Source: a bacterium (GTDB lineage Bacteria; UBP15; UBA6099). From it: a stretch of DNA of 64,000 bases. Both the position numbers and the translations under genes were made by a program. Location: positions 62,001 to 126,000 of the forward strand of contig JAKQPS010000176.1 in NCBI GenBank assembly GCA_029564595.1. The letters run 5' to 3'. Positions 1 to 7,623 of the stretch are shown here, piece after piece. Each line of letters opens with the position of its first letter. Positions within the stretch are counted from its first letter, which is position 1. The notes under the pieces are model-generated. The model saw only the letters and a list, made by a program, of their open reading frames with translations. It had not been told where the DNA came from and did not search any database.

Positions 1-429
1 GTTTCTGTCTCAGGCTCCGGCGTTTCCCGCGCAGTCTCCGTCCGGGGCAGAAGTGTGCCTCTGGCTCAAGGAGACACCCTGCAGGTTCTTTTCCCCCCGC
101 ACAAATCGGTCTTCAAAACCGTTTCCTACTATGATATTGTGAAAGTGAAAGATAATTTTAAGGCGGGCGCGGAAGCGAAACATAACGATAAGATGAGAGA
201 GATATTCAAGGACCGCGTGGTCATCGTCGGATACACCGACGCCTCGACCGGGGCGCTGATGACGACCCCTGCGGGCGCGGGCTATCCGAGAGTTGAGGCC
301 ATCGCCGCCGCCGCCAATCAGATGCTGAACCTGTATGCGGGAAGAAACGCCGTCCCGGCCCGGACATCCGAGCCTCGTCCTTCTCCGAAAGGCTACTCCG
401 ACCCGGAAATCAACATCGAGCGCCGCTGA
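1..429 (+). CDS. CHASE2-type sensor domain protein, C-terminal fragment
   Basis: The frame is open from the first base of the window, so the true start lies upstream. About 142 residues are visible. The stretch around residues 75-105 (FKDRVVIVGYTD, then ATTP-like MTTPAGAG and a VEAIAAAANQML helix) matches the end of a CHASE2 extracellular sensor domain, which usually reads as a GKIVLIG strand followed by a TP.G..PGVE.HA segment. CHASE2 domains normally sit at the N-terminus and are followed by membrane helices and a cyclase, kinase or other output domain. Here the protein stops about 25 polar residues after the domain, with no membrane helix or output domain. Either this is an unusual architecture or the gene has lost its output half. 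The stop is followed by the promoter of the radical SAM gene. Confidence 0.5.
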   Translation, partial: VSVSGSGVSRAVSVRGRSVPLAQGDTLQVLFPPHKSVFKTVSYYDIVKVKDNFKAGAEAKHNDKMREIFKDRVVIVGYTDASTGALMTTPAGAGYPRVEAIAAAANQMLNLYAGRNAVPARTSEPRPSPKGYSDPEINIERR

Positions 430-490
430 CCCTGCTTTCCGAAGCCCTTCCTGTATAAACATACAAAAACATCCGCGATTGTTTTTGCGT

Positions 491-496
491 TATAAT
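491..496 (+). promoter_or_regulatory. -10 box of the radical SAM operon
   Basis: A perfect TATAAT lies 20 bases upstream of the preferred ATG at 516, leaving room for a very short leader that still holds GAGG at 504-507. No good -35 is visible at the usual spacing. A similar TTTGCG(T/C)TATAAT context recurs upstream of the iolB-like gene at about 53122. Confidence 0.4.
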
Positions 497-515
497 GTTC
501 ACCGAGGCGTCTTTG

Positions 516-1553
516 ATGGAGCAGAAAAGGCTTATGAGCATGTTGCGCAGGCTGAACGCTAAAAGCGTTCCGGTCAAAGTGCGTTTCGAGTGCACGAAGC
601 GTTGCAACCTCAGATGCGTCCACTGCAAGATAGCCATCCGCAAAGCCCCCTCCGACGAACTGACGCCAGCCGAGATGGCGGACATATTCGCCCAGTTGAA
701 AAAGGCGGGGACGTTTCAGTTGGCGGTCACGGGCGGCGAAGTCTTCGCCCGTCCGGACGCGACCGAAGTTCTTGAGACTGTTTTCGCGCAGGACTTCCTT
801 GTCGCCATCCAGACGAACGGGACGCTGGTCGGCCCGGAACATATAGCGTTGATGAAACGCAACAACGACAAGCTGGTTCGCTGCGCGGTCAGCCTTTACG
901 GCGGAGACGCCGCGACTCACGAAGCCGTCACCCGCGTCGCAGGCTCGTTCGACGCCGCCGTCCGGACGCTCTCGCTTTTGAAAGAAGCCGGCGTCTCCAC
1001 AGCCGTATTCTGCATGCTGATGAAGGAGAACGCCCCGCATTTCAGAAAAGCCGAGGAGTTCTTCAAACAACTGGGCGTGCATTATCAGTTTTCCACGCTG
1101 ATGGTGGCGCGCGAAGACGGTTGCGCGGACCCTCTCGGCCACGCGGTGGACGACGCGACTCTCAGGTCGCTCCCCATCAAGTGGGACGAATTCCTGAACC
1201 CCGACCCCCTAAGCGTCCCCTCCGCCTATCCGCCGGAAACAATGATATCCGAGTGGTGCGTGGCGGGCCGCATGGCCAACATTTTGCCGAACGGCGACAT
1301 GGCCCCCTGCTCGGTCATCAAAACTCCGGCGGGCAACCTCCGGGAAAGCTCCTTTCAGGAGCTTTACGACTCGCCCCTATTCAACCAACTGCGCGCCCTG
1401 CGGGTGGGCGATATGGAATGCCGGGACTGCGAATACTTCCCCCGTTGCAAACCCTGTCCCGGAATATCATTCAACGAAAGCGGCAGATACACAGCGCGCA
1501 CGCGCGCTTATTGCAAGCTCACAAAAACATTTATCAACTTGCCGGGAGGCTGA
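516..1553 (+). CDS. radical SAM/SPASM domain protein
   Basis: Radical SAM enzyme of 345 residues. The CX3CX2C motif that binds the SAM-cleaving 4Fe-4S cluster is CNLRCVHC at residues 30-37, followed by the (beta/alpha) barrel with a TGGEVF glycine-rich strand. The C-terminal part is a SPASM domain: a Cys, then NGDMAPC (the Gx4C signature), then CRDCEYFPRCKPC and a final Cys, enough ligands for auxiliary Fe-S clusters. SPASM proteins modify peptides, proteins or small molecules; the substrate here is unknown and I see no short precursor-peptide gene next to it. I prefer ATG 516 over ATG 495 because 495 overlaps the TATAAT, while 516 has GAGG eight bases upstream. The next gene, a metallo-beta-lactamase-fold enzyme, starts one base after the stop, so the two form an operon. 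Confidence 0.85.
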   Translation: MEQKRLMSMLRRLNAKSVPVKVRFECTKRCNLRCVHCKIAIRKAPSDELTPAEMADIFAQLKKAGTFQLAVTGGEVFARPDATEVLETVFAQDFLVAIQTNGTLVGPEHIALMKRNNDKLVRCAVSLYGGDAATHEAVTRVAGSFDAAVRTLSLLKEAGVSTAVFCMLMKENAPHFRKAEEFFKQLGVHYQFSTLMVAREDGCADPLGHAVDDATLRSLPIKWDEFLNPDPLSVPSAYPPETMISEWCVAGRMANILPNGDMAPCSVIKTPAGNLRESSFQELYDSPLFNQLRALRVGDMECRDCEYFPRCKPCPGISFNESGRYTARTRAYCKLTKTFINLPGG

Positions 1554-1554
1554 C

Positions 1555-2394
1555 ATGAGCGGAATAAAAATCGCCACATTGTGCTGCAACAACGTTATGA
1601 CTAGCGCGGGGCTGCTCGCCGAACACGGCCAGAGCTTTCTGGTCGAAACGCCCGACGCTTCGATTCTTTTCGACGTCGGGCAGACCGACGTCGCGTTGCG
1701 CAACGCGGCAAAAATGGGGAAAGACCTGAGCAAGACGGACTTCGTAGTCCTCAGCCACGGCCACTACGACCACGCGGGCGGACTGCTCGCACTGCTCGAT
1801 GTCGCGAAAAGCTTCAAACTCGTCGTCCACCCGGACGCGTTCGCGGAGAAACTGGCGATGACCCCCAACGGCATGATGCCGATCGGCATTTCAAAAGAGA
1901 TTGTGGACAAGCTTGCCGCCGCCGGAGTGGAGAGGATAGAGACGACCGAGCCGTTCGAGGTCGCCCCCGGAGTGTCCACGACCGGAGAGGTCCCGTCGGC
2001 GAACGATTTCGAGAAGATAGAGCCGATGCTGATGGTCCGCGGGGCCGACGGCGCTCCCGCGCCCGACCCGCTGCGCGACGATCTATCGCTGATTGTCAAG
2101 TCTGAAAAGAAGTCCGCGCTGCTTCTAGGCTGCGCGCACAGGGGGATAATAAGCCACATCGAGCGCGCCGCGGCGGTCTCCGGCGTCGAGAAGTTCGACG
2201 CGGTGGTCGGAGGGATGCACCTAGAGCGCGCCGCCCAGCCTCAGATCGACGCCACCGTCGCCGCCTTGAAAAAATACGGCGTCTCGTCGATAGTCCCGTC
2301 CCACTGCACAGGCCCCCGCGCAACCGCCGCCCTTATGGCCGCCTTCCCGAATTCCGCGCTCCCGAACTTTGTGGCCTATTCATTCTCGGTGTGA
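1555..2394 (+). CDS. metallo-beta-lactamase fold hydrolase (dihydropterin/RFA-P synthase-like group)
   Basis: A 279-residue MBL-fold protein. The metal-binding HxHxDH motif is seen as LSHGHYDHAGG (H68, H70, D72, H73), with later His positions in GCAHRG, GGMHLE and PSHCTG. The order and spacing resemble the group annotated as 7,8-dihydropterin-6-yl-methyl-4-(beta-D-ribofuranosyl)aminobenzene 5'-phosphate synthase (COG1237), known from methanopterin work, but many bacterial members have no assigned substrate. GGGAGG precedes the ATG. It starts one base after the radical SAM stop, so the two products probably act in one process. Cytoplasmic; no signal peptide. Confidence 0.8.
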   Translation: MSGIKIATLCCNNVMTSAGLLAEHGQSFLVETPDASILFDVGQTDVALRNAAKMGKDLSKTDFVVLSHGHYDHAGGLLALLDVAKSFKLVVHPDAFAEKLAMTPNGMMPIGISKEIVDKLAAAGVERIETTEPFEVAPGVSTTGEVPSANDFEKIEPMLMVRGADGAPAPDPLRDDLSLIVKSEKKSALLLGCAHRGIISHIERAAAVSGVEKFDAVVGGMHLERAAQPQIDATVAALKKYGVSSIVPSHCTGPRATAALMAAFPNSALPNFVAYSFSV

Positions 2395-2420
2395 CTGCGG
2401 TCATACGCCCGGCCCGCTTC

Positions 2421-2807
2421 TCAATCGACAACTGCGGGTTCGATTTTTACCGAATCGCCCGCGCGGGTTTTCTTGAACGCCTTCGCGTCGCCCGACACTC
2501 TCCCTATGGGATTGACCGGGCTTGCCGCGCGGATTTCCCCGCCTTGACTCGCGGGCGTCGGACCGAAAAACACGCAGAAAGCGTTCCCCGGAGGCCAGTA
2601 CCCCAACTCGCCCGGATCAACCACCTCTCGCGCGTCAGCCGACGGCGCGCAGGAAACCGGGATGGAGAAATAAATCTCGTCGCCCCACACGTTGGCCCGC
2701 GCAGAAATAGGCAGCGCTTTCCAGATGCTGTCGGCGGTCTCCGAATCATTCAAAACCGCCTCCGCCTCCACTGCCCCCGCCGTTATCCTTATCTTCCTGT
2801 CAGACAT
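2421..2807 (-). CDS. cyclophilin-like fold protein (TM1367/PF04126 type)
   Basis: A 128-residue protein that closely follows the small cyclophilin-like family (PF04126). It opens with an IRITAG strand, then LNDSETADSIWKALP, WGDEIYFSIP, a WPPG.AFCVFFGPTPAS core and an AASPVNPIGRV strand. These proteins have the cyclophilin barrel but lack its proline-isomerase active site, and their role is unknown. The gene converges on the MBL gene and ends 27 bases after that gene's stop. It lies just downstream of the restriction endonuclease gene on the same strand, but the functions have no obvious link. Confidence 0.75.
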   Translation of the reverse strand: MSDRKIRITAGAVEAEAVLNDSETADSIWKALPISARANVWGDEIYFSIPVSCAPSADAREVVDPGELGYWPPGNAFCVFFGPTPASQGGEIRAASPVNPIGRVSGDAKAFKKTRAGDSVKIEPAVVD

Positions 2808-2865
2808 TTTCGGGTCTCCTAAAATCGGGCTTCAAATCGCGGACGGCAAAACAAAACGCGGCCCC

Positions 2866-3615
2866 CTATATCGCCGCTCCCATTCCCAGATTGCCGCTGT
2901 TGAACCGCACAAGCTTTTTCCAGTCTATCTCTCCGCCTACGCAGAAATCCTTCATGAACTCCTCGGTGAAAAGATTTACCACTTTGGCTTTCTGCTTGAG
3001 GAAATCATCGTTCAACTCCTTTGCCCTGTATCCGAGAGGCTCCACAATGTCGGTGTACAAATCCTCGTTCCCGCTGAGAAAATGCCAGAAATTCTGACCG
3101 ACCACTTTCATATAGTTGCGCACATAAGTTGTCTTCGTTTTGCCGTAGCAAATTCCGAGAATAGGCTGAACTTTTGCTGTTTGCTTTGACTGAGAAAGCA
3201 CTTTGACCGCAGTTTGAAAACCCTGCTCCTGCCTCTTATGCTGTGAACTGTTCCCCCAGTTGGTTCCTGACTTTACTGTCACCAGATACTTTATGCCGTC
3301 CTTGTCAAACTGAAGGTCGATGCCTGTCGCGGGGGACTTTTCTCCTCCGTATGTTTTTGAACACACGAATATGGCCAACTCTTCCAAGAAATCGCCGAAA
3401 AGCTTCTCCTCTGAAGAATACAAATACGCGTCAAGAATGTCTTTCACAAGCTCCGACGCCACGCCGAAATTCTTTGCCTTGAACAAATACGGATTCTTGC
3501 TTTTCAGGATTTTGTTCAGATCAAGTTGTTCCAAACATTTTATTTTGCTCTTGTGAAACTCCGCAATCATGTCGCTGACAAACTTTTCGGTCTCGCCGAT
3601 TCTAGCCTGTTTCAT
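2866..3615 (-). CDS. type II restriction endonuclease, PmeII-like family
   Basis: A 249-residue protein next to a DNA methyltransferase. It resembles the PmeII family of type II restriction endonucleases. The core FGDFLEELAIFVCSKTYGG followed by TGIDLQF and YLVTVKSG fits a PD-(D/E)XK nuclease: a D in the GIDLQF strand and a TVKSG strand with the K. The start ATG (3615-3613) overlaps the methyltransferase stop by four bases (ATGA), so translation is probably coupled and the methylase is made first. An upstream in-frame ATG at 3666 lies inside the methylase and is less likely. No controller (C) protein gene is seen. The recognition sequence cannot be read from the protein. Confidence 0.75.
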   Translation of the reverse strand: MKQARIGETEKFVSDMIAEFHKSKIKCLEQLDLNKILKSKNPYLFKAKNFGVASELVKDILDAYLYSSEEKLFGDFLEELAIFVCSKTYGGEKSPATGIDLQFDKDGIKYLVTVKSGTNWGNSSQHKRQEQGFQTAVKVLSQSKQTAKVQPILGICYGKTKTTYVRNYMKVVGQNFWHFLSGNEDLYTDIVEPLGYRAKELNDDFLKQKAKVVNLFTEEFMKDFCVGGEIDWKKLVRFNSGNLGMGAAI

Positions 3616-4448
3616 ATCAAAGCCCTCTGAACGCCGACGCCGAGGCGTTTCCTTGCGATTTCGCAATACTCCGGGTTTGAATCGACGCCGATATAGTCCC
3701 TCGAAGCCTTTTTTGCGGCCAACGCGGTCGTGCCCGACCCGGAAAATGGGTCCAAAACCACATCGCCCTTATCTGTAAACAATCTGATGAACCATTCGGG
3801 CAGAGCCTCGGGAAAAGCGGCGCTGTGACTGCGGTTGGCGCACTCGGTGGCCATGTGCAACACATTCGTCGGATACGCCATCGGCCTATCCAGCCAGTTC
3901 GAAATGTTCTTTCCAAACCCGCTGCCCACTCTCGATTCATCTCGCGTCCTGTCCGTTTCGCTCAGATTATCCAGCCGGCTTTCCGCCCACTTCCCGGTGG
4001 GAACCATCACTTCATCCTGATACATCTTGAAATGTCGCGATTTATTGAACTGCAACAATCTCTCCCATGAGTCCCTGAATCTGTTCGGCCACTTTCCGGG
4101 ATAACAGTTTTTCTTGTGCCAGATGAATTCTTCCGTCCAAAGCCACCCCTGTTTTCTCATCTCAAGAATAAGCTCAATGACGTACGTGTGCCTTTCCCCG
4201 TTCGTCACCTTTTCTTTTATGTTCAACACAAACGTCCCGTTGGGCTTTAAAACTCGTAGCAACTGCTTTGAAATCGGCAAAAACCAGCCCACATAATCAT
4301 CGGGATGAATGCCGCCGTATGTTTTCTTTCTGCTGTCGGCATAAGGCGGCGATGTTATTATCAAATCTATACAGTCGCCCGGAAACTCCGCGAGAACATC
4401 CGCGCTGTCCCCATGAATTATACTGTTTACGGACAAAAGCTTTTTCAT
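3612..4448 (-). CDS. DNA methyltransferase of the restriction-modification pair (beta-class order)
   Basis: A 278-residue SAM-dependent DNA methyltransferase. The catalytic motif IV, TSPPY (residues 32-36), is near the N-terminus, and the SAM-binding motif I, LDPFSGSGTT, is near the C-terminus. That order is the beta class, which methylates N4 of cytosine or N6 of adenine; TSPPY alone does not settle which. The region between holds the target-recognition part (WHKKNCYPG, NRFRDSWERL). It protects host DNA from the endonuclease encoded by the overlapping downstream gene. The first codon follows a short AT-richer leader. Confidence 0.88.
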   Translation of the reverse strand: MKKLLSVNSIIHGDSADVLAEFPGDCIDLIITSPPYADSRKKTYGGIHPDDYVGWFLPISKQLLRVLKPNGTFVLNIKEKVTNGERHTYVIELILEMRKQGWLWTEEFIWHKKNCYPGKWPNRFRDSWERLLQFNKSRHFKMYQDEVMVPTGKWAESRLDNLSETDRTRDESRVGSGFGKNISNWLDRPMAYPTNVLHMATECANRSHSAAFPEALPEWFIRLFTDKGDVVLDPFSGSGTTALAAKKASRDYIGVDSNPEYCEIARKRLGVGVQRALI

Positions 4449-4611
4449 TGCCGAACTCCGAGAGCCTGTTTCTCCGCGAACATATTTCGCGCGCGAAAAG
4501 CTCGGCCCGAATCATTGTGGCGGAAGCAGCGCAAACACAACACAAGACGCTAATCCGAATGCCCCGCTGTCTATTAGCATATATTACCACATCAGGAGGA
4601 GCGGCGTCGAA

Positions 4612-5571
4612 TCAGTCGCCCAGATATTTGCCGAAGAATTCGAAGGTGAGCCGTGAGCTTTCGACAGACGCTGGAGCGTCGGGATAGGTGATGAACGCGT
4701 GTTCGGCCCCCTCGAAAAGATGAAGTTCGCAGACGCGCCCCGCCTCCGCCGCCCGCGCGCACAGCGCCACCGACTGCTCGTGCTCCACCAGAGTGTCTTT
4801 CGTGCCGTGCAACAGCAACAGAGGGGCCGCGCCCGCCGCGTATGTCACCGGCGACGCCGCCGCCTGCAACTCCGCGCTCCCGCCGTTCTTCTCTCCGAGG
4901 AACCTCGGCAGCAGCATCTTGAACGACGCTGTGTGCGGAGCGTCCGCGCGAATGTCCGTCAGCCCGAAGTAAACGACCGCCGCCTTGATCTCAGTGGACG
5001 GGTCGGCCCCGTAATCACAGTCAGGCTCGAAGTCCGGATGATTCGCCGTTGCCGCAAGCATGGTCGCCAGATACCCGCCCGCCGAGCCTCCGATTGCCCC
5101 TATCTTCGTTGGGTCGCCGCCGATCTGCGCCGCGTTCGCCCTCGCCCACCTCACCGCGCACTTCACGTCCTTGACGCTCTCCGGATAAACCCCGCCGTTC
5201 TGTATCAGCCTGTAGTTGACGTTGAACACGACGTAGCCGCCCGCCGCCACTTCGCGCGAAATCCTCGTGTAATGCTCCATGTCCTTGTCGCCGAACATGA
5301 AGCCGCCGCCGTGAATCACGATCACTATCGGCAGGGCCGCGTCCCCGGCAGGCCTGTACAAGTCGCCTTTCAACAATGCAGACCCGATCTTCCTGAACAC
5401 TATATTCTTTTTTACGATCAGCCCGTCCTCGCCCGGCTGGGAGAAATCGATTGCCGGAGCGGGGGGCGCGCTCGCGCCCGGCTCCGCGACAGCCGCCCGA
5501 CCGCATTGAAAAACAATAAGCCCCGCCGCCAGCAGCGCCGACAATCTCGCTGTTCTATTCATGGATGCCAT
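4612..5571 (-). CDS. secreted alpha/beta hydrolase (esterase/lipase, HSL/BD-FAE-like)
   Basis: A 319-residue exported esterase. After an N-terminal signal sequence (SALLAAGLIVF then AVAEPG), the alpha/beta-hydrolase fold shows the oxyanion-hole motif HGGGFMFGD and the nucleophile elbow GGSAGGYLA. The acid residue is in LLHGTKDTLVEH and the catalytic His in EGAEHAF. This pattern is typical of hormone-sensitive-lipase-like esterases acting on short acyl or aryl esters, often acetyl or feruloyl groups on plant polymers; the natural substrate is not known. The start was chosen at ATG 5571 because GGGAGG sits seven bases upstream; a longer frame to 5637 has no ribosome site. A Cys near the end of the signal (VFQC) is a poor lipobox. 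Confidence 0.85.
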   Translation of the reverse strand: MASMNRTARLSALLAAGLIVFQCGRAAVAEPGASAPPAPAIDFSQPGEDGLIVKKNIVFRKIGSALLKGDLYRPAGDAALPIVIVIHGGGFMFGDKDMEHYTRISREVAAGGYVVFNVNYRLIQNGGVYPESVKDVKCAVRWARANAAQIGGDPTKIGAIGGSAGGYLATMLAATANHPDFEPDCDYGADPSTEIKAAVVYFGLTDIRADAPHTASFKMLLPRFLGEKNGGSAELQAAASPVTYAAGAAPLLLLHGTKDTLVEHEQSVALCARAAEAGRVCELHLFEGAEHAFITYPDAPASVESSRLTFEFFGKYLGD

Positions 5572-5694
5572 ACCGCCCTCCCGCCGCCGGCAGACCGCCC
5601 CGGCGCGATGTCTTTTCCGTGAAATTATTATAAACAATCCCGCGGGTGTCCAGTTTACGGGCTAAAACCGCGCGGCGTTCTCTGCGGCGCGCGC

Positions 5695-5723
5695 TTGACA
5701 AAACCTCGGCAGGAAATGAAAAT
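5695..5723 (+). promoter_or_regulatory. candidate promoter upstream of tRNA-Val
   Basis: A perfect -35 TTGACA at 5695-5700 is followed after 17 bases by GAAAAT (four of six matches to TATAAT). It lies about 75 bases upstream of the tRNA gene and points toward it. Confidence 0.4.
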
Positions 5724-5802
5724 CACTGGGCCGGATTTTTCTCGAAAGATCCGGAATGACATTTTTCGCCGCGCCACCCCCCGGCGGAACAAGATAGTTC
5801 AA

Positions 5803-5874
5803 GGGCGTATAGCTCAGCGGAAGAGCGCTTGCCTTACAAGCAAGGGGTCGGCGGTTCAAATCCGTCTGCGCCCA
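5803..5874 (+). tRNA. tRNA-Val (anticodon UAC)
   Basis: A complete cloverleaf can be folded by eye. The acceptor stem is GGGCGTA against TGCGCCC with one G-U pair, and the D-arm is GCTCAGCGGAAGAGC. The anticodon stem CTTGC/GCAAG holds the loop CTTACAA (anticodon TAC), and the T-arm contains GGTTCAAATCC. The discriminator is A. The CCA end is not encoded. The AT-richer glycosyltransferase gene follows 155 bases downstream. Confidence 0.96.
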
Positions 5875-6028
5875 ACCCGAAAAAACCGCGACGCAAATGA
5901 AGCATATATTGTTTTCCAGATGTCCATCTTTCACCAATATGATATAATTTTCAAATGCAACGCATGCAACAATAGCGATGGTTGGCGCGTCAGCCGTTCT
6001 TTTTAAACGCGCGAGAAAGACAGTCATT

Positions 6029-7564
6029 ATGAAAGTGTCGGATAATTATCTTCTTTTGATTCATCTGTTTGCTTTCGCCGGTTGGGCATGCTGTGTCTTA
6101 TATTACATATCGAGTTTTGTGAAAAAAGGATATAAGCATCAGAAACTCTGGCTATTTGTCGTTTTTGCGATAGTTGCGTCCGCTCTTATTGTTCGACTCT
6201 ACGCCGCTGACAGGGATATTAAGATTTACTATGACGAATACGAAATAATCAATGCGTCAAGAACATTCGCCTCCGACGGGGCTTTTTATATGTGTTCAGG
6301 CGGGAATTTGCAAAAGTGCGATTCAAAAGCCCCTATCAATAGACCCGGGGGATTTATTTTTGTAGGAGCAGTCGCAATCGCCCTAACAGGAAAAGACACG
6401 CCCGATGTCTTTTTCGACTTGAACGCGATCCTAGGGGCTCTTTCGTTGTTATTGATAGCGGCCGTAGCCTATAACGCGCTTGGAGATTTGAGAGCCGGCG
6501 CATACGCCTCCGCCCTCGCTTCGGTTATTCCTATTCACGTTGCTATGGCTTCCAACGCTTCCTCGGAAATGCTCAACTTAGCGATTGTCAGCTCATTCTG
6601 GGCGTTCTTTTTCTCTTCAAGCGATAGTATTCCTTTTTCCATTGTTCGCAAACCCGGATCGTTTTTTTCAATTTTGTGCGCAATGCTCACAAGGCCAGAA
6701 AATATTGTTTTGCCGGCCTTCTTTTTATTAGCGTCATTCTTGTTTCCATTAGAACCGCTTAAAAAAAGAATCCATTCATTGGTGTCCCAAGCAACGGTAT
6801 ATATGTACGCCTGCCTTTTTCTTTTCCCACTCGTAGACCTGTATTTATACATTTACAGAATCAACAGAAACCACTTTGAAAACATGGTGATTTCCAACAT
6901 ATCGTCGATTGTGGGCGCGAACTTCTCGTACATGTTGAGCAACCCATATATCAGCATTGCGTTTTTTATTCCAGCCGCCATTTCTTTTATCCTTTTTTTC
7001 AAGGATAGAAAACACGAGGAATACATCCTGCTTTTGTACCTGCCGTTCTGCTTCTTCTACCTCAGCGCTATGAAAGTGAATATTTTCCAAGGCGATTTGC
7101 CAAGAACCCTGCTTGTGATGACGCTTCCCATCGCTGTTTTAGGAGGAGCGGGTTTTTTCAGCGCTTTAATATTGAAGAACCGTTTTAAATACCCGCTCAT
7201 CATTCTATTTATCGTCCCCTTTGCTTTTTTCAATCCCAAACCGCCTGCTTTTCACCCAGTAATGATAGACTTCAACAAGGATTTGCAAAGCTTAAGCTCG
7301 ATCGTTCCGGAGGAATGCTCGATAATGACCGTCAACCCGTCAGCGCCGCTTTTTCACTCCCGAAACAAAGCATACGGCATCGACAAACTGTTCGACCCCG
7401 CTTTCATGGCCGAGCATAATGAGTGCAAAGCGGTATTGTATGATGTTTTTTGTTCATATCAGTTCCAAGATGTTTGCGAGAGAGCAAAAAACGAATTCCC
7501 TCAAAAACTTCTTTATTCAAAAAGCTATAGTTATTTTCGCTACGACCTGACCTTGATTCAATAA
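6029..7564 (+). CDS. multi-pass membrane glycosyltransferase, GT-C (GT39/ArnT-like) type
   Basis: A 511-residue integral membrane protein with about ten hydrophobic helices. The first periplasmic loop after helix 2 carries an acidic motif, YYDEYEI (D69, E70), in the place where GT-C enzymes such as ArnT and protein mannosyltransferases have their catalytic Asp. It is followed by an NRPGGF segment near the second membrane pair. Such enzymes move a sugar from a polyprenyl-phosphate donor to lipid, glycan or protein at the membrane. The final 100 residues form a soluble tail with several Cys. ATG 6029 is preferred to 5978 because the earlier extension is basic and lacks a ribosome site. The gene is clearly AT-richer than its neighbours and lies just after a tRNA, which suggests acquisition by transfer. 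Confidence 0.65.
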   Translation: MKVSDNYLLLIHLFAFAGWACCVLYYISSFVKKGYKHQKLWLFVVFAIVASALIVRLYAADRDIKIYYDEYEIINASRTFASDGAFYMCSGGNLQKCDSKAPINRPGGFIFVGAVAIALTGKDTPDVFFDLNAILGALSLLLIAAVAYNALGDLRAGAYASALASVIPIHVAMASNASSEMLNLAIVSSFWAFFFSSSDSIPFSIVRKPGSFFSILCAMLTRPENIVLPAFFLLASFLFPLEPLKKRIHSLVSQATVYMYACLFLFPLVDLYLYIYRINRNHFENMVISNISSIVGANFSYMLSNPYISIAFFIPAAISFILFFKDRKHEEYILLLYLPFCFFYLSAMKVNIFQGDLPRTLLVMTLPIAVLGGAGFFSALILKNRFKYPLIILFIVPFAFFNPKPPAFHPVMIDFNKDLQSLSSIVPEECSIMTVNPSAPLFHSRNKAYGIDKLFDPAFMAEHNECKAVLYDVFCSYQFQDVCERAKNEFPQKLLYSKSYSYFRYDLTLIQ

Positions 7565-7623
7565 CATTCCGTCTTTCATAAGAGCATGGCATAATGAAAG
7601 CCGGGAAACGAGCAAGTCCGGCG

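Noticed and set aside
430-515. Possible RiPP precursor peptide gene before the radical SAM gene
   Set aside because: The gap is only 86 bases and is taken up by the promoter. No short frame with a leader-like sequence is seen on either strand next to the pair.
5695-6006. Open frames running across the tRNA-Val region
   Set aside because: They read through the tRNA; the cloverleaf is complete and explains the sequence.
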